Below, in pieces: positions 8,986-20,236 of a stretch of 64,000 nt of DNA (position 1 is its first letter; the number at the start of each line of letters is the position of its first letter). The notes beneath the pieces were generated by a model. The model did not search any database. It was not told the DNA's origin and worked only from the letters and a program-made list of their open reading frames with translations. This stretch comes from Tubulanus polymorphus (Eukaryota > Nemertea > Palaeonemertea > Tubulaniformes > Tubulanidae). A program made the translations under genes and the position numbers. The stretch covers positions 17,410,485-17,474,484 of the forward strand of contig NC_134027.1 of NCBI RefSeq assembly GCF_964204645.1, given 5' to 3'.

Positions 8986-11900
8986 GCGCATTATGAGAAT
9001 GCCGGTTTGCTAGCGTATCTATTTAACACCCGTATTGCTCGGGTTAGTTTTACTATCAACGGGTGGCGCTGTATGTAAATTTCACATAAATCAACGACTT
9101 TCGGCTATTAGCGGTACTTAAGACCACTTGAAAACATCATAGTCAATTACGGTAGTAGTGAACATAAAAAGATACAGTACAAAGATACAGTACGGTGTAC
9201 AGAAGGACATGATTCCATAGGACCCATACTAGAGACATTTTGTTCAGTCAAGGACTATTAGTTAAACACTAATCTTCATTATCAGCAATTAACGATCTGG
9301 TGAATTAATTAGTGATTCGGTCTTTCGGTGATTCGAGATAAAATGCCCGCAAAATAAGAACCTAACGAACCAGGGCTGACCACAAATTGCCCAACAGATA
9401 AATTTTCGAAACGACACAATCCAATCATGTTTGGTATCAAATGTGGCGTGGACCATGGTCTTTTAACTGACCAATGCATGACCAGTACTGACCATATAGT
9501 AAATGATTTGTTTGCAAACAATTAAGTTGTTTGGTGTCAAATAACTAGATATGATGTGGGCATTAATCTAAAAATTGTTTAACTGACCAATGCTTGACCA
9601 GTACAGACCAGTTACCAGTGCTAACCAGAACCCCCATAAGTAATTTATATGTTTAGTGAATCCTTCGTTAGTACTACTAGCTCTTACATTTAAATGTGTC
9701 GCTTGAAAAAGTCTTGTCCGATTTTTGTTGTAGGTAGCGAGCTAACTTTGAAATTCCGCTAAAATGCATAAGATTTTTTCGTAGGGTTTTGAACGAGCAA
9801 CGTTTCCATTTGTAATTGTAACGTGCGCATTTGAGCCTGTAACGTGCACATTTCACTCGCGTGAACGTGCGTATCGATACCAACATGCGAGACTTGTCAA
9901 ACTTTTACGATCAAGACTTTTAAACTGAACAAAGAAGATATCATATCATATTATATATACATGAATAGATGGAATGATAATGTAGTAGTTTTAAATGTTT
10001 CGTAGCTGCTGTCCACTGACCACAGATCAAAGCTAATTGCCTGATATGAAATATATTTTTGTTATAGAGATGTAGTAGATCAGTGAGAATTCAAACTTAT
10101 GGTTAATTTTGAGTGATCACAACGCTAACCAATAGAGAAAGCTGTAAGGCCTAAGAAAAGATGCATTAAGTATAACATATCTTTCAATATAATGATGAAG
10201 TATTCAACTGGCCATCTGATCACATCAACAATAGTTTGACTTATTGAAAAATACTGGAGTGTTAATAGGAAAACCTTGAATTCGAAACAATTCCACACTC
10301 AATCGTTTACTTTGAAAACACAATTTGCATTTTGTGGACATGTATTTTTTTCTGCACCAAAAGCATGAAGTATATTATCTTTGCTTGTAAAAATTTGAAA
10401 TTTTGGGGAAGATTTTTGGCCTCGTTAACCTGTGAGCACGTCCTTCATATATTTTCTAAGACCGACCCTTGAAATAATGCTGAGAGTTTCGAGGATAATT
10501 TTGGTAGGATGTAAACTTAGGCCGCTTCGTATCCGTGGAGGGTTGCTAATTATTGATTCTATACACAATAATCATAAGTACCATTCGATAGAATATCGTT
10601 TTTCAATCATACGTACACGAATTATCGCGATATAAAGATAAATAATATGTTCATATACTTTTTACGTCATATACTGTATATTTCTTTAGTAGTATAAATA
10701 AAGAGGGGATCAGCAGGCCACCTGAGACCATTCCACGATCTAAGGTCAGTTGCCAAAAGTTAGTAAGTTTACCAGTGGATAGTTAACATTTATAATGACG
10801 ATTAAATTTTCATTGCTAAAATAACTTTGTACTTGACTCAAAAGCAGAGAATTGAAAATACGATAATACGATACGAAAACTCAGTGTACAAATTCAAAAA
10901 GATTATCTCTAGTGAGAGATCGAATGTTGTGTCGTAATTTTCTAATGATAAAACATGGTTTGAAATTTGAAATGTGTACATAGTTGATCTTTTTCAGTGT
11001 ATTTAGTCATGTATCATATTGGATGATGGTTAATTTAAACTATCTTTTGAGAAACGGGTCCCAGAGCTATATCCTTTACTCCTGTAATAGAGGATGCAAT
11101 CTATTTGCGACAAACAGCTAGTGCAAATAGCTAGAAAAGGTAACAATAGTGCATTGGGAAACTTAGAGCAAGCGTACATTGGTTGTTCAGGTTTTTCGAA
11201 GGGGAGAATTTGTGGGAAAATTAATCATTACTGAGATATATCCGTGGCGAGCTTTTCCAGGGATTTAAAAAGTTGAGCTGTACACAAGGAATTTTGTGTA
11301 GTCCAATATCCGTGATTACCTCTGGCGTGGAGAGATACAATCTAAAACCAACCCTAGAGTCAAATATTTTACCACAATTTTTTATGATCAATAAAAATAT
11401 TGAGTAATAGACATTCAAACAGTATTATCTAAATTCCACTCCATTTTAAACTCATTCATCTCTACACTAACTCCAACTTGTTGAACAGTCCACATTAAAA
11501 TTAGGGACCACTATTCTTGCTCATCTACACTGGCTACCAATCTAACAAAGGATTAAATTTGAGTGTTTGATGTTATAACAATACCAGACTGAATTATGAA
11601 TTCGGTTTCTACTTTTTAATTGAACATTTATATCACATATTGGGCATCATTTTTACCAGTATATATGGAATAACTTATCCATATATCATGTTCAATTTTA
11701 TATAATCTGACTTTTGAGATGTCATTCAATCAATGCATTCACATGCGGTCGTCGCTTTCAATAGCCACCACGGACTGGCTCCTTATTATTTCTTGGGCGA
11801 TACCATTGGCGGACGATCCCACACGTTTCTTGATCCAGCCCTAGAATGCTCAATATTCGTCATGAACCCCGATTTGAATTTAAATTCAAAATACTCCTAA

Positions 11901-13394
11901 AACACACCTGTTAACTAGATTACTCTAAAACACCTTTATGTGCAAGAATCAGTGAAATTGGCGCTTTATCAGTTGTATTCATCATTCCTACCCACGAATC
12001 TCGTATCGTATCCTATGAATGTGGAGACCCATCCTCGTAAAGTGAATGAATAGGCTCTGTTGCGTTCATAATCATTTGATATGAGGCTACGTGTTATCTT
12101 CAATTGAAATCACGTTGTTTTTTTCAAGGGTGGGCGAGAATATATTCTTTTGTTTTTGTTTCTCTGAATGTTGCTATTTAAGAGTTCAATAATTTCAGTC
12201 TACCAAACAAAGGATTTTCCGTATGTTTCGTGACATGTTTTTCCATAACCCTAGGAGAGCATTTTAGGTATTTTTTGCGGATGACCGAAAGCTGCTGTCC
12301 CTTTCTAGTAATTTGATGATATCCGTCGAAATCTAAATTCTAAAAAGGAATCAGGCATATCTTCTTGTTTGACTAAATATGAACTCAACAACAAGTGACA
12401 CTCCCTTCAAAGGCGCCGAAGTAAAATCATGTGTCGAGTGAAGATGATATTGTGTCAGAATTTCTTCAAAATCGGAGAAAATTGAATATTTTGAAAATAA
12501 TCATTTTACCTGTATGTTTAAATCCGTTATAACTGGAGCAATTTTCATGAAAAAATATCTCTGGAATCAGCGAAATGTAATTAAGAAGAATACTATGTTT
12601 AAAAAGTTATCAAAGACATTTGAAAAAAGTTTTCTGAATTCGTCAACTGTTAAACTAGTAACAACCAGATGTGTTCCCATTAAACCACCGACCGCGAGCC
12701 GAGTCGATGTGAGATGTGCCCTACACTGAAAATCTCAAGTGCTATACAACCGGTTTTTTAGGTGCCTCTGAATGTCGGCCGTTAAAAAACTGAACAATTC
12801 CCATTTGGAAAGGGCCTACGTAGTTAGAGAAAATTCAAGATGTGTATATCGTGTGATACAGGCTCCATATTTCATGTGCGTTTGGAATTTAACCTTGTTT
12901 ATAACGAAACACGCATGTATTTATGCTATTTTAGATTTAAAAAGAGCGCACGAAAGTGTTTCATGGGACCCGCAAATAACGGTAAGTTATTCGTGCATTT
13001 TTGATTTATATGAATAAATTTCGCTTCGAAATCTTTAAATTTCTCAGGTGGATTATTCAATAAATTCACAACAGTCCATTATGGTTTAGTTTGACGCCAA
13101 TCGTTCTTTTAAAGATCTTTCTTTCTCGAAGAAAGATTTTCTTAAAAACTTTGATTATGGTGAATCTTTTATGTGTCCGATAGTTAAACCTTCGGGTATT
13201 ATACTAGAACACAAATCTTTAAAGATATTCATAACATACTGAAGGATATCACAGTTTATACCCGAAGATATGCAGTTGGATAGATCTTTTTGTTTCGACT
13301 CGCATGCGACAGTAAAAACGGTACTTGATATAATAAGTGAACTTCATCATCGATATTTTCACTAATCTACTTGAATTCCAAAAAAGAACTGACA
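8986..13394. other. Non-coding region, no supported gene
   Basis: AT-rich single-copy-looking DNA. Open frames are short and featureless. 9460-9620 has several ctgaccagt/tgaccaatgc words like those in the 108-bp repeats right of the Polinton (29682-30115). 11480-11870 holds retroelement debris (separate entry). 13088-13226 is an open stretch of 46 codons with no family match. Confidence 0.6.
11480..11870 (+). pseudogene. Degenerate non-LTR reverse-transcriptase C-terminus
   Basis: Broken frames contain the hallmark region just after the RT domain of CR1/jockey-type elements: cacactggctaccaatc (HWLPI) followed by aaaggattaaatt (RIKF), and later a His-Gly-Leu-Ala-Pro-Tyr-Tyr block near 11765. 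Multiple stops. Very old fragment. Confidence 0.4.
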
Positions 13395-13400
13395 ATGAAA
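13395..13400. repeat. Left 6-bp target-site duplication AATGAA
   Basis: AATGAA directly precedes the Polinton 5' end (AGTAATTG) and is repeated exactly after its 3' end at 29025-29030. Six base pairs is the Polinton/Maverick norm. Confidence 0.92.
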
Positions 13401-13456
13401 GTAATTGGAAAAGTGGGCTTCCAGATCAGAGGACGAGAGGACGAGACACCACTCAT
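13401..13456 (+). repeat. Left terminal inverted repeat (outer part)
   Basis: Matches the complement of 28965-29024 with one or two substitutions up to GATCAGAGGACGAGAG, followed by a short internal duplication (ggacgaga). The inner part of the repeat, ccactcatcaccacaagtaattt up to the first start codon, is displaced to 13701-13739 by a minisatellite expansion. Confidence 0.9.
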
Positions 13457-13464
13457 CACAGCTA

Positions 13465-13690
13465 GGCTCTAGTGAGAACGGACGATTGCTCTGTGATACA
13501 CATATACAGTGAGTGCGCGTAACAACAGCTGCGCGTGGATAGATCGATACAGTGAGTCTCTACTGAGAACGGTTATTAACGCGTGTGCTATTACTGTAGT
13601 ACAGTGATTGCGTGTAAACTGTACCCGGATAAATAGATGCTGTGAGGCTTGAGTGAGAACGGTTAATAGCGTGTTTGTTATATACAAGGG
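13465..13690. repeat. 90-bp minisatellite inside the left TIR
   Basis: Units start at 13465, 13556 and 13646 with gtgagaacgg or ctgagaacgg shortly after; two full units and one partial. The right TIR lacks this insertion: the words ccactcatca occur once there and twice here (13451 and 13701), on either side of the array. Confidence 0.85.
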
Positions 13691-13736
13691 GAAGTAATCC
13701 CCACTCATCACCACAAGTAATTTGTTTTCCTTATAA

Positions 13737-14059
13737 ATGGGAGATAGAAAAGCATTCTTAGCAACAATAAAACAGAATAAAACCAGCAAAAAACAATTGA
13801 AATAAAAAAGTTAGTTGATGTTACAAAAGAAATTGAACATAAAATATTGAAATTAGAAAAGATAAAAACTAAATATGGAGAGAAAGTATCAGCTAATTTA
13901 AGCTACTGCAATGTTAGTACATCGCGAGAATTTAAAGTATTTTTACCTGATAAATGGGTTTCATTGAGTACAGAGGAATTAAAAGATTTAGAAGGATTTA
14001 AAATAATCTATCATGGAAAAAATGAAGATGGCCATCATGATTTAGAAATTGTTGATTAA
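13737..14059 (+). pseudogene. Small Polinton protein of unknown function, frameshifted
   Basis: The ATG at 13737 sits in the shared start signal inside the TIR (TAATTTGTTTTCCTTATAAATG). The first 22 codons (MGDRKAFLATIKQ) end at a TAA near 13803; a neighbouring frame open from 13781 continues with a Lys/Glu-rich helix, then FKVFLPDKWVSLSTEEL and a C-terminal His/Asp-rich end, stopping at 14057-14059. The switch falls in an A-rich run (13788-13806). About 107 codons in total. I do not recognise the family. It is transcribed inward from the left TIR, mirroring the zinc-finger gene that starts at the right TIR. Confidence 0.55.
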
Positions 14060-14249
14060 ATTTTAAAAAATAAATTAATAAAAATAATGAATATTAAGAA
14101 TCCGAAATAACTTATCTGGACAATTTAATTGCTCCGCATAGATGGTGCCATAAACAGCACCCACACAGTGATAGACAAAAGTAGTGAGATATTCAATTAA
14201 TATTCAATTAATTTAAAAAAATTATTTTTTTTGCTTTTTTTCTAAAATA
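14060..14249. other. Convergent intergenic region
   Basis: 190 bp between the ends of two convergent genes, AT-rich with a duplicated attcaattaat; no gene seen. Confidence 0.6.
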
Positions 14250-15141
14250 TTAATCCATTTTTTTTATTATAAATTTTGGAATTTCAGAAGTATTTTCATT
14301 TTTAATAGCAGTTGTTTCAGAATTATTAATATCATGAATTTTATTTGATTTCTTATACCAATTACGCCCAATCAAAATGAATACAATTACAAATCCAACT
14401 GTAAAATATATTCATTTATCAAATATTCTATCATTAGAAGGAGTAGAAATAACAATATTTTCACTATTTTTATTAACATTTTTATTACTTATTTTTTCTT
14501 TTACAGCTTTTTTATATTCTTGTGATTTAATTCCTAATTGCCGAGACCATTCAATTTGTTTCTGTGATCTCGGTTTTTTCTTCACTTCTTCCACCTTGTT
14601 CATTTATTATAGAAATATTTTTACCTTCAATATTTGAAAATGTTATAACCCCAGTTGATAATAATGTCATAAATCCACCTAATTGAAATGATAAATATCC
14701 AATCCATTTATTTAATTCAGTCATAACTAAATAATCATTTTTTAAATCGGAATATAATCTATTTTCATCTTCAATTGGTAGTATATAATTACATAATTTA
14801 CTATAACCTTTTACTACATTTTCTGATATCGCGTCATTCATTCTAGCTGTTCCCGCGGTTTCATAAATCTTAAATAATCTAATAATTTCATCTGATTTCA
14901 TTGTATCTAATTCATTATAAGTTAAATTTTTAGCGGTAAAATTTTTACATTTTCCAGATGCTATTAATATTTCTAATTGATGTTTACAATAAAGATAATA
15001 TTCATAATTATTATTTGTTGTAACATTATTTAAAGCACCATCATCTGGAATTAATTTGTTTTCTGTTATTCCTAAATCATCTAAAGTTTTTTCAATTGGA
15101 ACATCACCATTTTTAGATTTTATTTTCTTTTCACCTACCAT
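14250..15141 (-). pseudogene. Polinton protein with C-terminal membrane anchor, two lesions
   Basis: The start codon at 15141 follows the shared signal (TAATTTGTTTGTTATATAAATG). The first 185 or so codons are open. The frame is then broken around 14545-14600 near an A6 run, and the next frame (KKKPRSQKQIEWSRQLG, basic) runs to TGA at 14412-14414. Directly after this TGA the same frame encodes a strong hydrophobic segment (YFTVGFVIVFILIG) and ends with TAA at 14250-14252. I read this as one gene of about 297 codons with a frameshift and a nonsense codon. The layout (long soluble region, basic stretch, single C-terminal transmembrane helix) recalls uncharacterised animal Polinton proteins. The function is not known to me. 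Confidence 0.6.
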
Positions 15142-15173
15142 TTATATAACAAACAAATTAGTTGTGATGTTGC

Positions 15174-15330
15174 AACTAGAATTTAACTAGAATGTAACTA
15201 AAAATCAACTAGATTAACAAACTAGTTAAAATATTGTTGAATTTTGTTTGATTTTTGTTTCAAATACCAATAACTAGAATTCAACTAGAATGTAACTAAA
15301 TCTGTAATAGATTAACAAGCTAGTTGAAAT
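15174..15330. repeat. Two 58-bp repeats rich in AACTAG/CTAGTT
   Basis: Copies start at 15174 and 15272 (period 98). Each has two or three AACTAGA words, then GATTAACAA and ends with an inverted CTAGTT. They fill the 189-bp gap between two minus-strand genes where other gaps are about 20 bp. Hairpin, terminator or replication signal are all possible; none is shown. Confidence 0.8.
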
Positions 15331-15939
15331 TTAAATAAATTCATATTTAAACGGGTGTTGTAATCTAAATAGTAATTTTGATCTTTTAATATTTTTCAAC
15401 TTATCCATATATTCATTATGTAAATCATGTGGAATAATATCATTTTCCTCAAGTGCATTTTTCATCGATTTTCTATCTTTATTGTAGAATAAAACTAGAA
15501 ATCTAATATTTTCTCTAAAGTCTTTAACAATTGAATTATATTTTTGATTTAAAACCCAATTTGTTATCCCAAAATGTCTGCCAAAAAAAGCTAAATATAA
15601 TAACTCACTCTCTCTAACTTTTGAATCATGTAGATTAGCACAATCATCTATAATGAATAATGTATTTGATCCTTTATAAATATCAATTGCTATTTTAATA
15701 CAATTATCTAAATTTTCTTTTACTGTTTTAGGATCTAATATAATAAATATGTTATTTCTAGTAATAGTTCTATCATAAGTTTGATTAAATTCATATGTTG
15801 GACAAAATAATACTATATTATCAAAATAGTTTTTATAAACAGTTTCTAATAAATTTAATATAAAATAAGTTTTTCCACAATTTGTTACACCAGAAATTAA
15901 CATATTATGAGGCTCAAATATAAATAATTCCTTATTCAT
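15331..15939 (-). CDS. FtsK/HerA-type genome-packaging ATPase
   Basis: 202 residues, intact. Walker A is GVTNCGKT (residues 17-24), Walker B is LFIIDD (Asp98-Asp99), and a conserved Asn/Gln follows in NWVLNQ. In Polintons and NCLDVs this A32-like ATPase pumps DNA into the capsid; length and motif order fit that group. The ATG overlaps the signal TATATAAATG, whose TAA is also the stop of the upstream integrase gene, so the two genes abut without a gap. Confidence 0.92.
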   Translation of the reverse strand: MNKELFIFEPHNMLISGVTNCGKTYFILNLLETVYKNYFDNIVLFCPTYEFNQTYDRTITRNNIFIILDPKTVKENLDNCIKIAIDIYKGSNTLFIIDDCANLHDSKVRESELLYLAFFGRHFGITNWVLNQKYNSIVKDFRENIRFLVLFYNKDRKSMKNALEENDIIPHDLHNEYMDKLKNIKRSKLLFRLQHPFKYEFI

Positions 15940-17067
15940 TTATATATTTTTAATTTTACTTGATAATATCCATTCATTGAATTTATCTGGCCATCCAACC
16001 CATTTTACTAAAGAATATTTTTTTCTTTTAACAGTTTTTGTTTTTAATACTTTTTCAATTTTATATTCTTGTTCTAGATTTTCAGTAGTTAAACTTAATT
16101 CTTCTTCGTAAAAATACCCATCAACTTCTTCACCATTTAAATCTTCTAATTTATAGACATATGGTTTTGTTGTTATTACCTTTTTTATTTTATATATTTC
16201 TCTAGTAAAATTTCGATCGTATCCTTTGTCAAATATCTTTTTATACTTAGAAATTCTAACATTTTGACCAACTTTAAATTTAGGTTCACCAAAATCATCT
16301 ACAAGAAATGTTCCATATAAATTATTCCAAACAATTTCAGCATTTTCCGGTTTTCTAGCATCAATAGGTTTCATTCCAATAGAAGAATGATAAGAATTAT
16401 TATATCCTTCTATCAATTTTGGTAAAACATCAATCCATTTAAAAGTATTATTTGCTGTAAAATATTTCCACATTCTTGTTCTTAATGTTCTATTAAATCG
16501 TTCAACAACTGCTGCTTTTTTATCCGATTTTGTTGAAAAATATTTAATATTATGATTGTCTAAGAGTTCATGAACAAGTGAATTATCAAATTCTTTTCCA
16601 TCATCAAATTGTATTTTTTCTGGTTTTAGTTTATCATCCGAAAGAAATTTTCTTAAAACATTTGATGTTTGTACAGCAACTTTTCTATAAAGTGGGAAGC
16701 TCCATACATAACGACTAAAAATATCAATTATATTCAATAACCACCAATAATCATCATTATCTTTCTTAACATTTTTCATAGCAATTAAATCTCCTTGCCA
16801 CTGTTGATCTACATAACTTACCATAGTTTTACGAGTTTTATATTTTCTAACAATTTTTTTTTGTGTTGTGTATGTTGGTTGTTCTAACATAAATTCATTT
16901 ATATCTTTATATTTAACTAAATTTTGTGGGATTATCTTATCTAATTTATCTTGTTTTACTTGACGCCATATATTTTTGGTAGAAGAATAAGCAACCGAAC
17001 TCTCAGGGTTGTAATATAAATTTCTTAAATATTGTTCTTTAGTATTAGGAGTTTTTTTACCACCCAT
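15940..17067 (-). CDS. Polinton integrase (retroviral-type DDE) with chromodomain
   Basis: 375 residues, intact. Catalytic core: first Asp in WQGDLIAM (D93), second in FDDGKEF (about D155), Glu in VVERFNRTL (E189). The C-terminal 45 residues form a chromodomain (YKIEKVLKTK ... YSLVKWVGWP ... EWI), typical of Polinton and chromoviral integrases and thought to guide insertion to chromatin. A classical HHCC N-terminal finger is not evident. The enzyme would cut and join the AG/CT ends, producing the 6-bp duplication seen here. The start at 17067 lies in GGATATATAAATG; the T-run of the other start signals is weak at this gene. Confidence 0.95.
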   Translation of the reverse strand: MGGKKTPNTKEQYLRNLYYNPESSVAYSSTKNIWRQVKQDKLDKIIPQNLVKYKDINEFMLEQPTYTTQKKIVRKYKTRKTMVSYVDQQWQGDLIAMKNVKKDNDDYWWLLNIIDIFSRYVWSFPLYRKVAVQTSNVLRKFLSDDKLKPEKIQFDDGKEFDNSLVHELLDNHNIKYFSTKSDKKAAVVERFNRTLRTRMWKYFTANNTFKWIDVLPKLIEGYNNSYHSSIGMKPIDARKPENAEIVWNNLYGTFLVDDFGEPKFKVGQNVRISKYKKIFDKGYDRNFTREIYKIKKVITTKPYVYKLEDLNGEEVDGYFYEEELSLTTENLEQEYKIEKVLKTKTVKRKKYSLVKWVGWPDKFNEWILSSKIKNI

Positions 17068-17097
17068 TTATATATCCTTAATTTTAACTTTATATTT

Positions 17098-18344
17098 CTA
17101 ATATTGAATACTATCTAATTGTGAATTTACAATATTTAATTGTGCGTCAGATATAATATAAATGTGCATTTTGAAATTTAAGCTTCCTTTTTTCTTTTTC
17201 ATAAATAATTGTATTCCATCTTTAGTGTTCTGTAGTTTTTTCCCAGAACCATGTAATGAATTATCCTCTGTTTTTCTAAAATCTAACCATAATGCATATT
17301 ATTGCCGGTATAATAATCAATTTGATTAATATTACAATTTTCAAATGATTTTACTTTTTCATTCATAAAATGTTTTCTAATTTCTGGCCACTGATCAATC
17401 ATTCTCATTCCTTGACAAAATATTTTATTTGCTATTCCTTCGATAGTTATTTCAACTTTTGTTATTTCAGGATTATAATAATTATCTACCTTTATTGCTC
17501 CATTAGAATATGTTGCAATGGTAAAAAATATTAATATTCCTTTAATAGATCTTCTTGGGAAGTTAATATTCTCATTAATTATTTCATCATTTGCATTAAT
17601 AGTTACAGTTTTAAATTTATCAATATAATCATATAATAATGAAAATCCTTGATTGTATTGAGTTTGAATTGTGCTAGCAATATTTTCATTAGTTACTGTG
17701 TTATATTCTAAACATATATTCGATAATTTATAACCCATATCTTTAACAACGCTAGATAATACAATTTCATTAACAAGAGCAAATGTTATCTCAAATATAA
17801 TATCTTCTTGAATTGCGTATTTATATAAAGGCGCATTATTATTTATCAATTCAAAGTCTAATGGGATTTTATATTTGCTTCCATAAATCTTTTTAATCAA
17901 ATTATCTGTGGCACGAGTTACTATTGCGTCATTAGCTCCTGATCTTAATTTATTATGGTTTTCTGATTGGATGCCTTGAAATATCATATTATTTCTATTT
18001 TCTTTAGTTAACCATAAATCTTTATAATGCATAAATAAATTATAATCATATAATGAGAAAACTGTTTCTGGACCAATCTTTATAGTTAATTTTTTAATCA
18101 AATATCTCCCAACATTATCAACAACATAATTGTTATCATGGCCAGTTACTTTTATATCAGCTGATAAATAAATACTATTTGGAACATAAAAAGTATTTTG
18201 TGTTAATCTAGGAATTCTAACATATAAAGTTTCATCGGGATTAATATTTGAAGGATTATGAGTAATTATATGATGTGATCTTTCTGCTTTAATAGCATTA
18301 GATATTCTAGAAATCTTAGAAGGACTTATATAACTCCCACTCAT
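17098..18344 (-). pseudogene. Polinton major capsid protein (family A), one frameshift
   Basis: Starts at 18344 in TAATTTTTTTGTTAAATAAATG. About 347 residues are nearly identical to the plus-strand copy at 609-1696. Around 17297 one A is missing relative to that copy (caataatatg versus taataaatatg), so the frame ends at 17283; the original frame continues to TAG at 17098-17100, giving a gene of about 415 codons. This is the double-jelly-roll MCP that defines Polintons as virus-like. Because copy 1 is unbroken at this site, the lesion is particular to this copy (or to its assembly). Confidence 0.9.
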
Positions 18345-18366
18345 TTATTTAACAAAAAAATTAATC
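18345..18366 (-). promoter_or_regulatory. Representative shared gene-start signal TAATTTTTTT-n-TAAATAAATG
   Basis: The same signal, with T-run, 2-5 variable bases and TAWATAAATG carrying the start codon, precedes genes starting at 609, 13737 (T-run interrupted), 15141 (interrupted), 18344, 19792, 20220, 20671, 21113 (short T-run), 21359, 21716, 22498 (ATAAATAATG), 22567 and 28947. Genes at 15939 and 17067 keep TATATAAATG with a weak T-run. The polymerase frame at 28563 has none. TAAATG with an upstream T-run is the architecture of poxvirus late promoters; function here is inferred from conservation on both strands. Confidence 0.75.
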
Positions 18367-19792
18367 ATTTATTTTTAATCATGTTTACTTGGTATTTTTT
18401 TGATATCATATTCACTAACCCAAAAATAATAGCACTTACAACTGTAATTAAAAATAAAATAATATGTTCAGCAGCAAAGTTAATAATGTTTCCTGCAGAT
18501 TTCAATATAAAACCAACAATTGATGCAATAATTCCTGGCAATGCTGCAGCAGATTTTTTAGATAGTTCCCATAAATATTTTGCTAATTTCTTTAAACCAT
18601 CTTTAACTTTATCTTGTATAGAATCATTATCATTCGGGGGTTTATCCGGTTTATTGGGAGTGGGAGTAGATTTCAAAGCATTTGATATTGCTAAACCAAT
18701 TGTTGTAAATAACATAGTTACAGCTGTTAGAATTGAAAGAATTGTAATTCCTTCTAATTTAAATAATAACTTTATTCTATCTTTCAATGATATTTCAGAA
18801 TTTGGTTTAATTAACAAATCTTTAAAAATAACTTTTAATCTATTAATATTATAATCATATGATTTTAATAATAATTTAATTTCTTCTTTTTGTAATTCTA
18901 TGTTATATTCTAAATCATCAATTTCTTTTTCTAAATATGCATTTCTTTTTTTAAATTCAATTTCTTCAATAACTTTATTATCTCTATCTAATTTTAATTG
19001 TTCTATTTCTTTATTTTTATCAGTTAATTCTTTTTCTAAAGTTCTAATTTTTAAATCTCTTATACTTTTATCATGCGCAATTTTATCAGCTTCATTTCTT
19101 ATACTAATAATTTCTCTTATTGCTTTATCAGAAAATATATCTAAATCTTCTAATTCTTGATCTGTTGCATCAATTAATCCATTCGGTAAAAGTTTTTCAA
19201 TTGAAACTTTATTTGATTTAAGTTTACTAGTTTTGGAAGTTATGTTCTGTTCAGAAGTTGTTTCTGTTTTTGATTTCTTTTTGATTATTTCAAATAATTC
19301 ATTAATTCTTTGTTTAAATACGTCTATATTATCATGTATTTCTTTTTGCGTAACATCAGTTATTTCATTACTATTACTTATCATTCTAATTTTATCTGGT
19401 TCTAATTTTTTCAAAGTTGATTCCGCTAATATTTTTTTATTATTTTTATAAGTGATATCAATATAATAATCACCTTTCAAACGATAATAACATTTACCAT
19501 TATCTAAAAATTTTAATTGATTTGCTAAAAGACCAACGTCTTCATCATTTATGTTAAGTTTAGATTTTTCAATTAAATCTTCTAATTTAGGTATTTTGTT
19601 TAAATTATCTAAATCTTGTTTTACTAAACCTGGGTCTAAATTAATATAATCAGGCATATTTAAATTATTATTATATTCTGGCTCATTACCATCATTAAAA
19701 CTTGTTTCACTAAAATCAGGTTGTTGTTCATCAGTTATACCAGGTTCATCAAAAGGATCCATTCCAATATCTTCTCCACCTTCTACATCCAT
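18365..19792 (-). CDS. Polinton coiled-coil/membrane protein, full length
   Basis: 475 residues, intact. Seen in order: an acidic N-terminus (MDVEGGEDIGMDPFDEPG), a globular middle, a long charged coiled coil (about residues 235-330), then a hydrophobic segment (GITILSILTAVTMLFTTIGL), a proline-rich linker, a Lys-rich helix and two more hydrophobic segments near the C-terminus (ALPGIIASIVGFIL and IILFLITVVSAIIF). The C-terminal part is a family I recognise as conserved in animal Polintons. A membrane-associated structural role is likely but unproven. It lies directly upstream of the MCP gene with a 20-bp gap, and copy 1 keeps the same order. Confidence 0.8.
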   Translation of the reverse strand: MDVEGGEDIGMDPFDEPGITDEQQPDFSETSFNDGNEPEYNNNLNMPDYINLDPGLVKQDLDNLNKIPKLEDLIEKSKLNINDEDVGLLANQLKFLDNGKCYYRLKGDYYIDITYKNNKKILAESTLKKLEPDKIRMISNSNEITDVTQKEIHDNIDVFKQRINELFEIIKKKSKTETTSEQNITSKTSKLKSNKVSIEKLLPNGLIDATDQELEDLDIFSDKAIREIISIRNEADKIAHDKSIRDLKIRTLEKELTDKNKEIEQLKLDRDNKVIEEIEFKKRNAYLEKEIDDLEYNIELQKEEIKLLLKSYDYNINRLKVIFKDLLIKPNSEISLKDRIKLLFKLEGITILSILTAVTMLFTTIGLAISNALKSTPTPNKPDKPPNDNDSIQDKVKDGLKKLAKYLWELSKKSAAALPGIIASIVGFILKSAGNIINFAAEHIILFLITVVSAIIFGLVNMISKKYQVNMIKNK

Positions 19793-19808
19793 TTATATAA
19801 TAAAAAAA

Positions 19809-20220
19809 TTAAAATTTAAAATATAATATTCCTCCTATAACAATTCCTATACAAGTTAAAGCTAATTTAGTATTTTCATGTAATTTATTATCATTATCAG
19901 TTTTAATTATAACAACTTACACCACAACCAGTTGTTGCACAATGAACAGCAAAATTTAATTGATTCTGCCAATATTTCATATTAGATTTTACTTTATATA
20001 TATTATATTCATCTCGAGTAAAAGTAACTTCATATGTATTAAATATATTTTCCATTTTAGAAATAAAATAGTTTGTTTCAGTAACATAAATTTCTAAATT
20101 AATCAATGAAGGTAAAACTAAATTTTTAAATATTATCATGTTACTAAAATCTATTGCTGGAATATTATATTTATAATATTTATTTGATTTATTATATTGG
20201 AAAGATTTTGGAAACCCCAT
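19809..20220 (-). pseudogene. Conserved Polinton protein ending in a membrane helix, frameshifted
   Basis: The start at 20220 follows TAATTTTTTTATCATATAAATG. The first frame (105 residues) includes KYNIPAIDFSNMIIFKN and WQNQLNFAVHCATTGCGVS, a tract I recognise from uncharacterised animal Polinton proteins, and stops at 19903-19905. A neighbouring frame continues through a short polar region into a hydrophobic helix (LALTCIGIVIGGILYF) and ends with TAA at 19809-19811, directly before the next start signal. I infer one gene of about 137 codons broken near 19925. The function is unknown. Confidence 0.6.
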
Positions 20221-20236
20221 TTATATGATAAAAAAA

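Noticed and set aside
13088-13226. Open 46-codon stretch left of the Polinton as a host exon
   Set aside because: No convincing splice sites or family match.
18381-18854. Plus-strand ORFs opposite the coiled-coil/membrane gene
   Set aside because: Antisense shadows of an intact 475-codon gene in AT-rich DNA.
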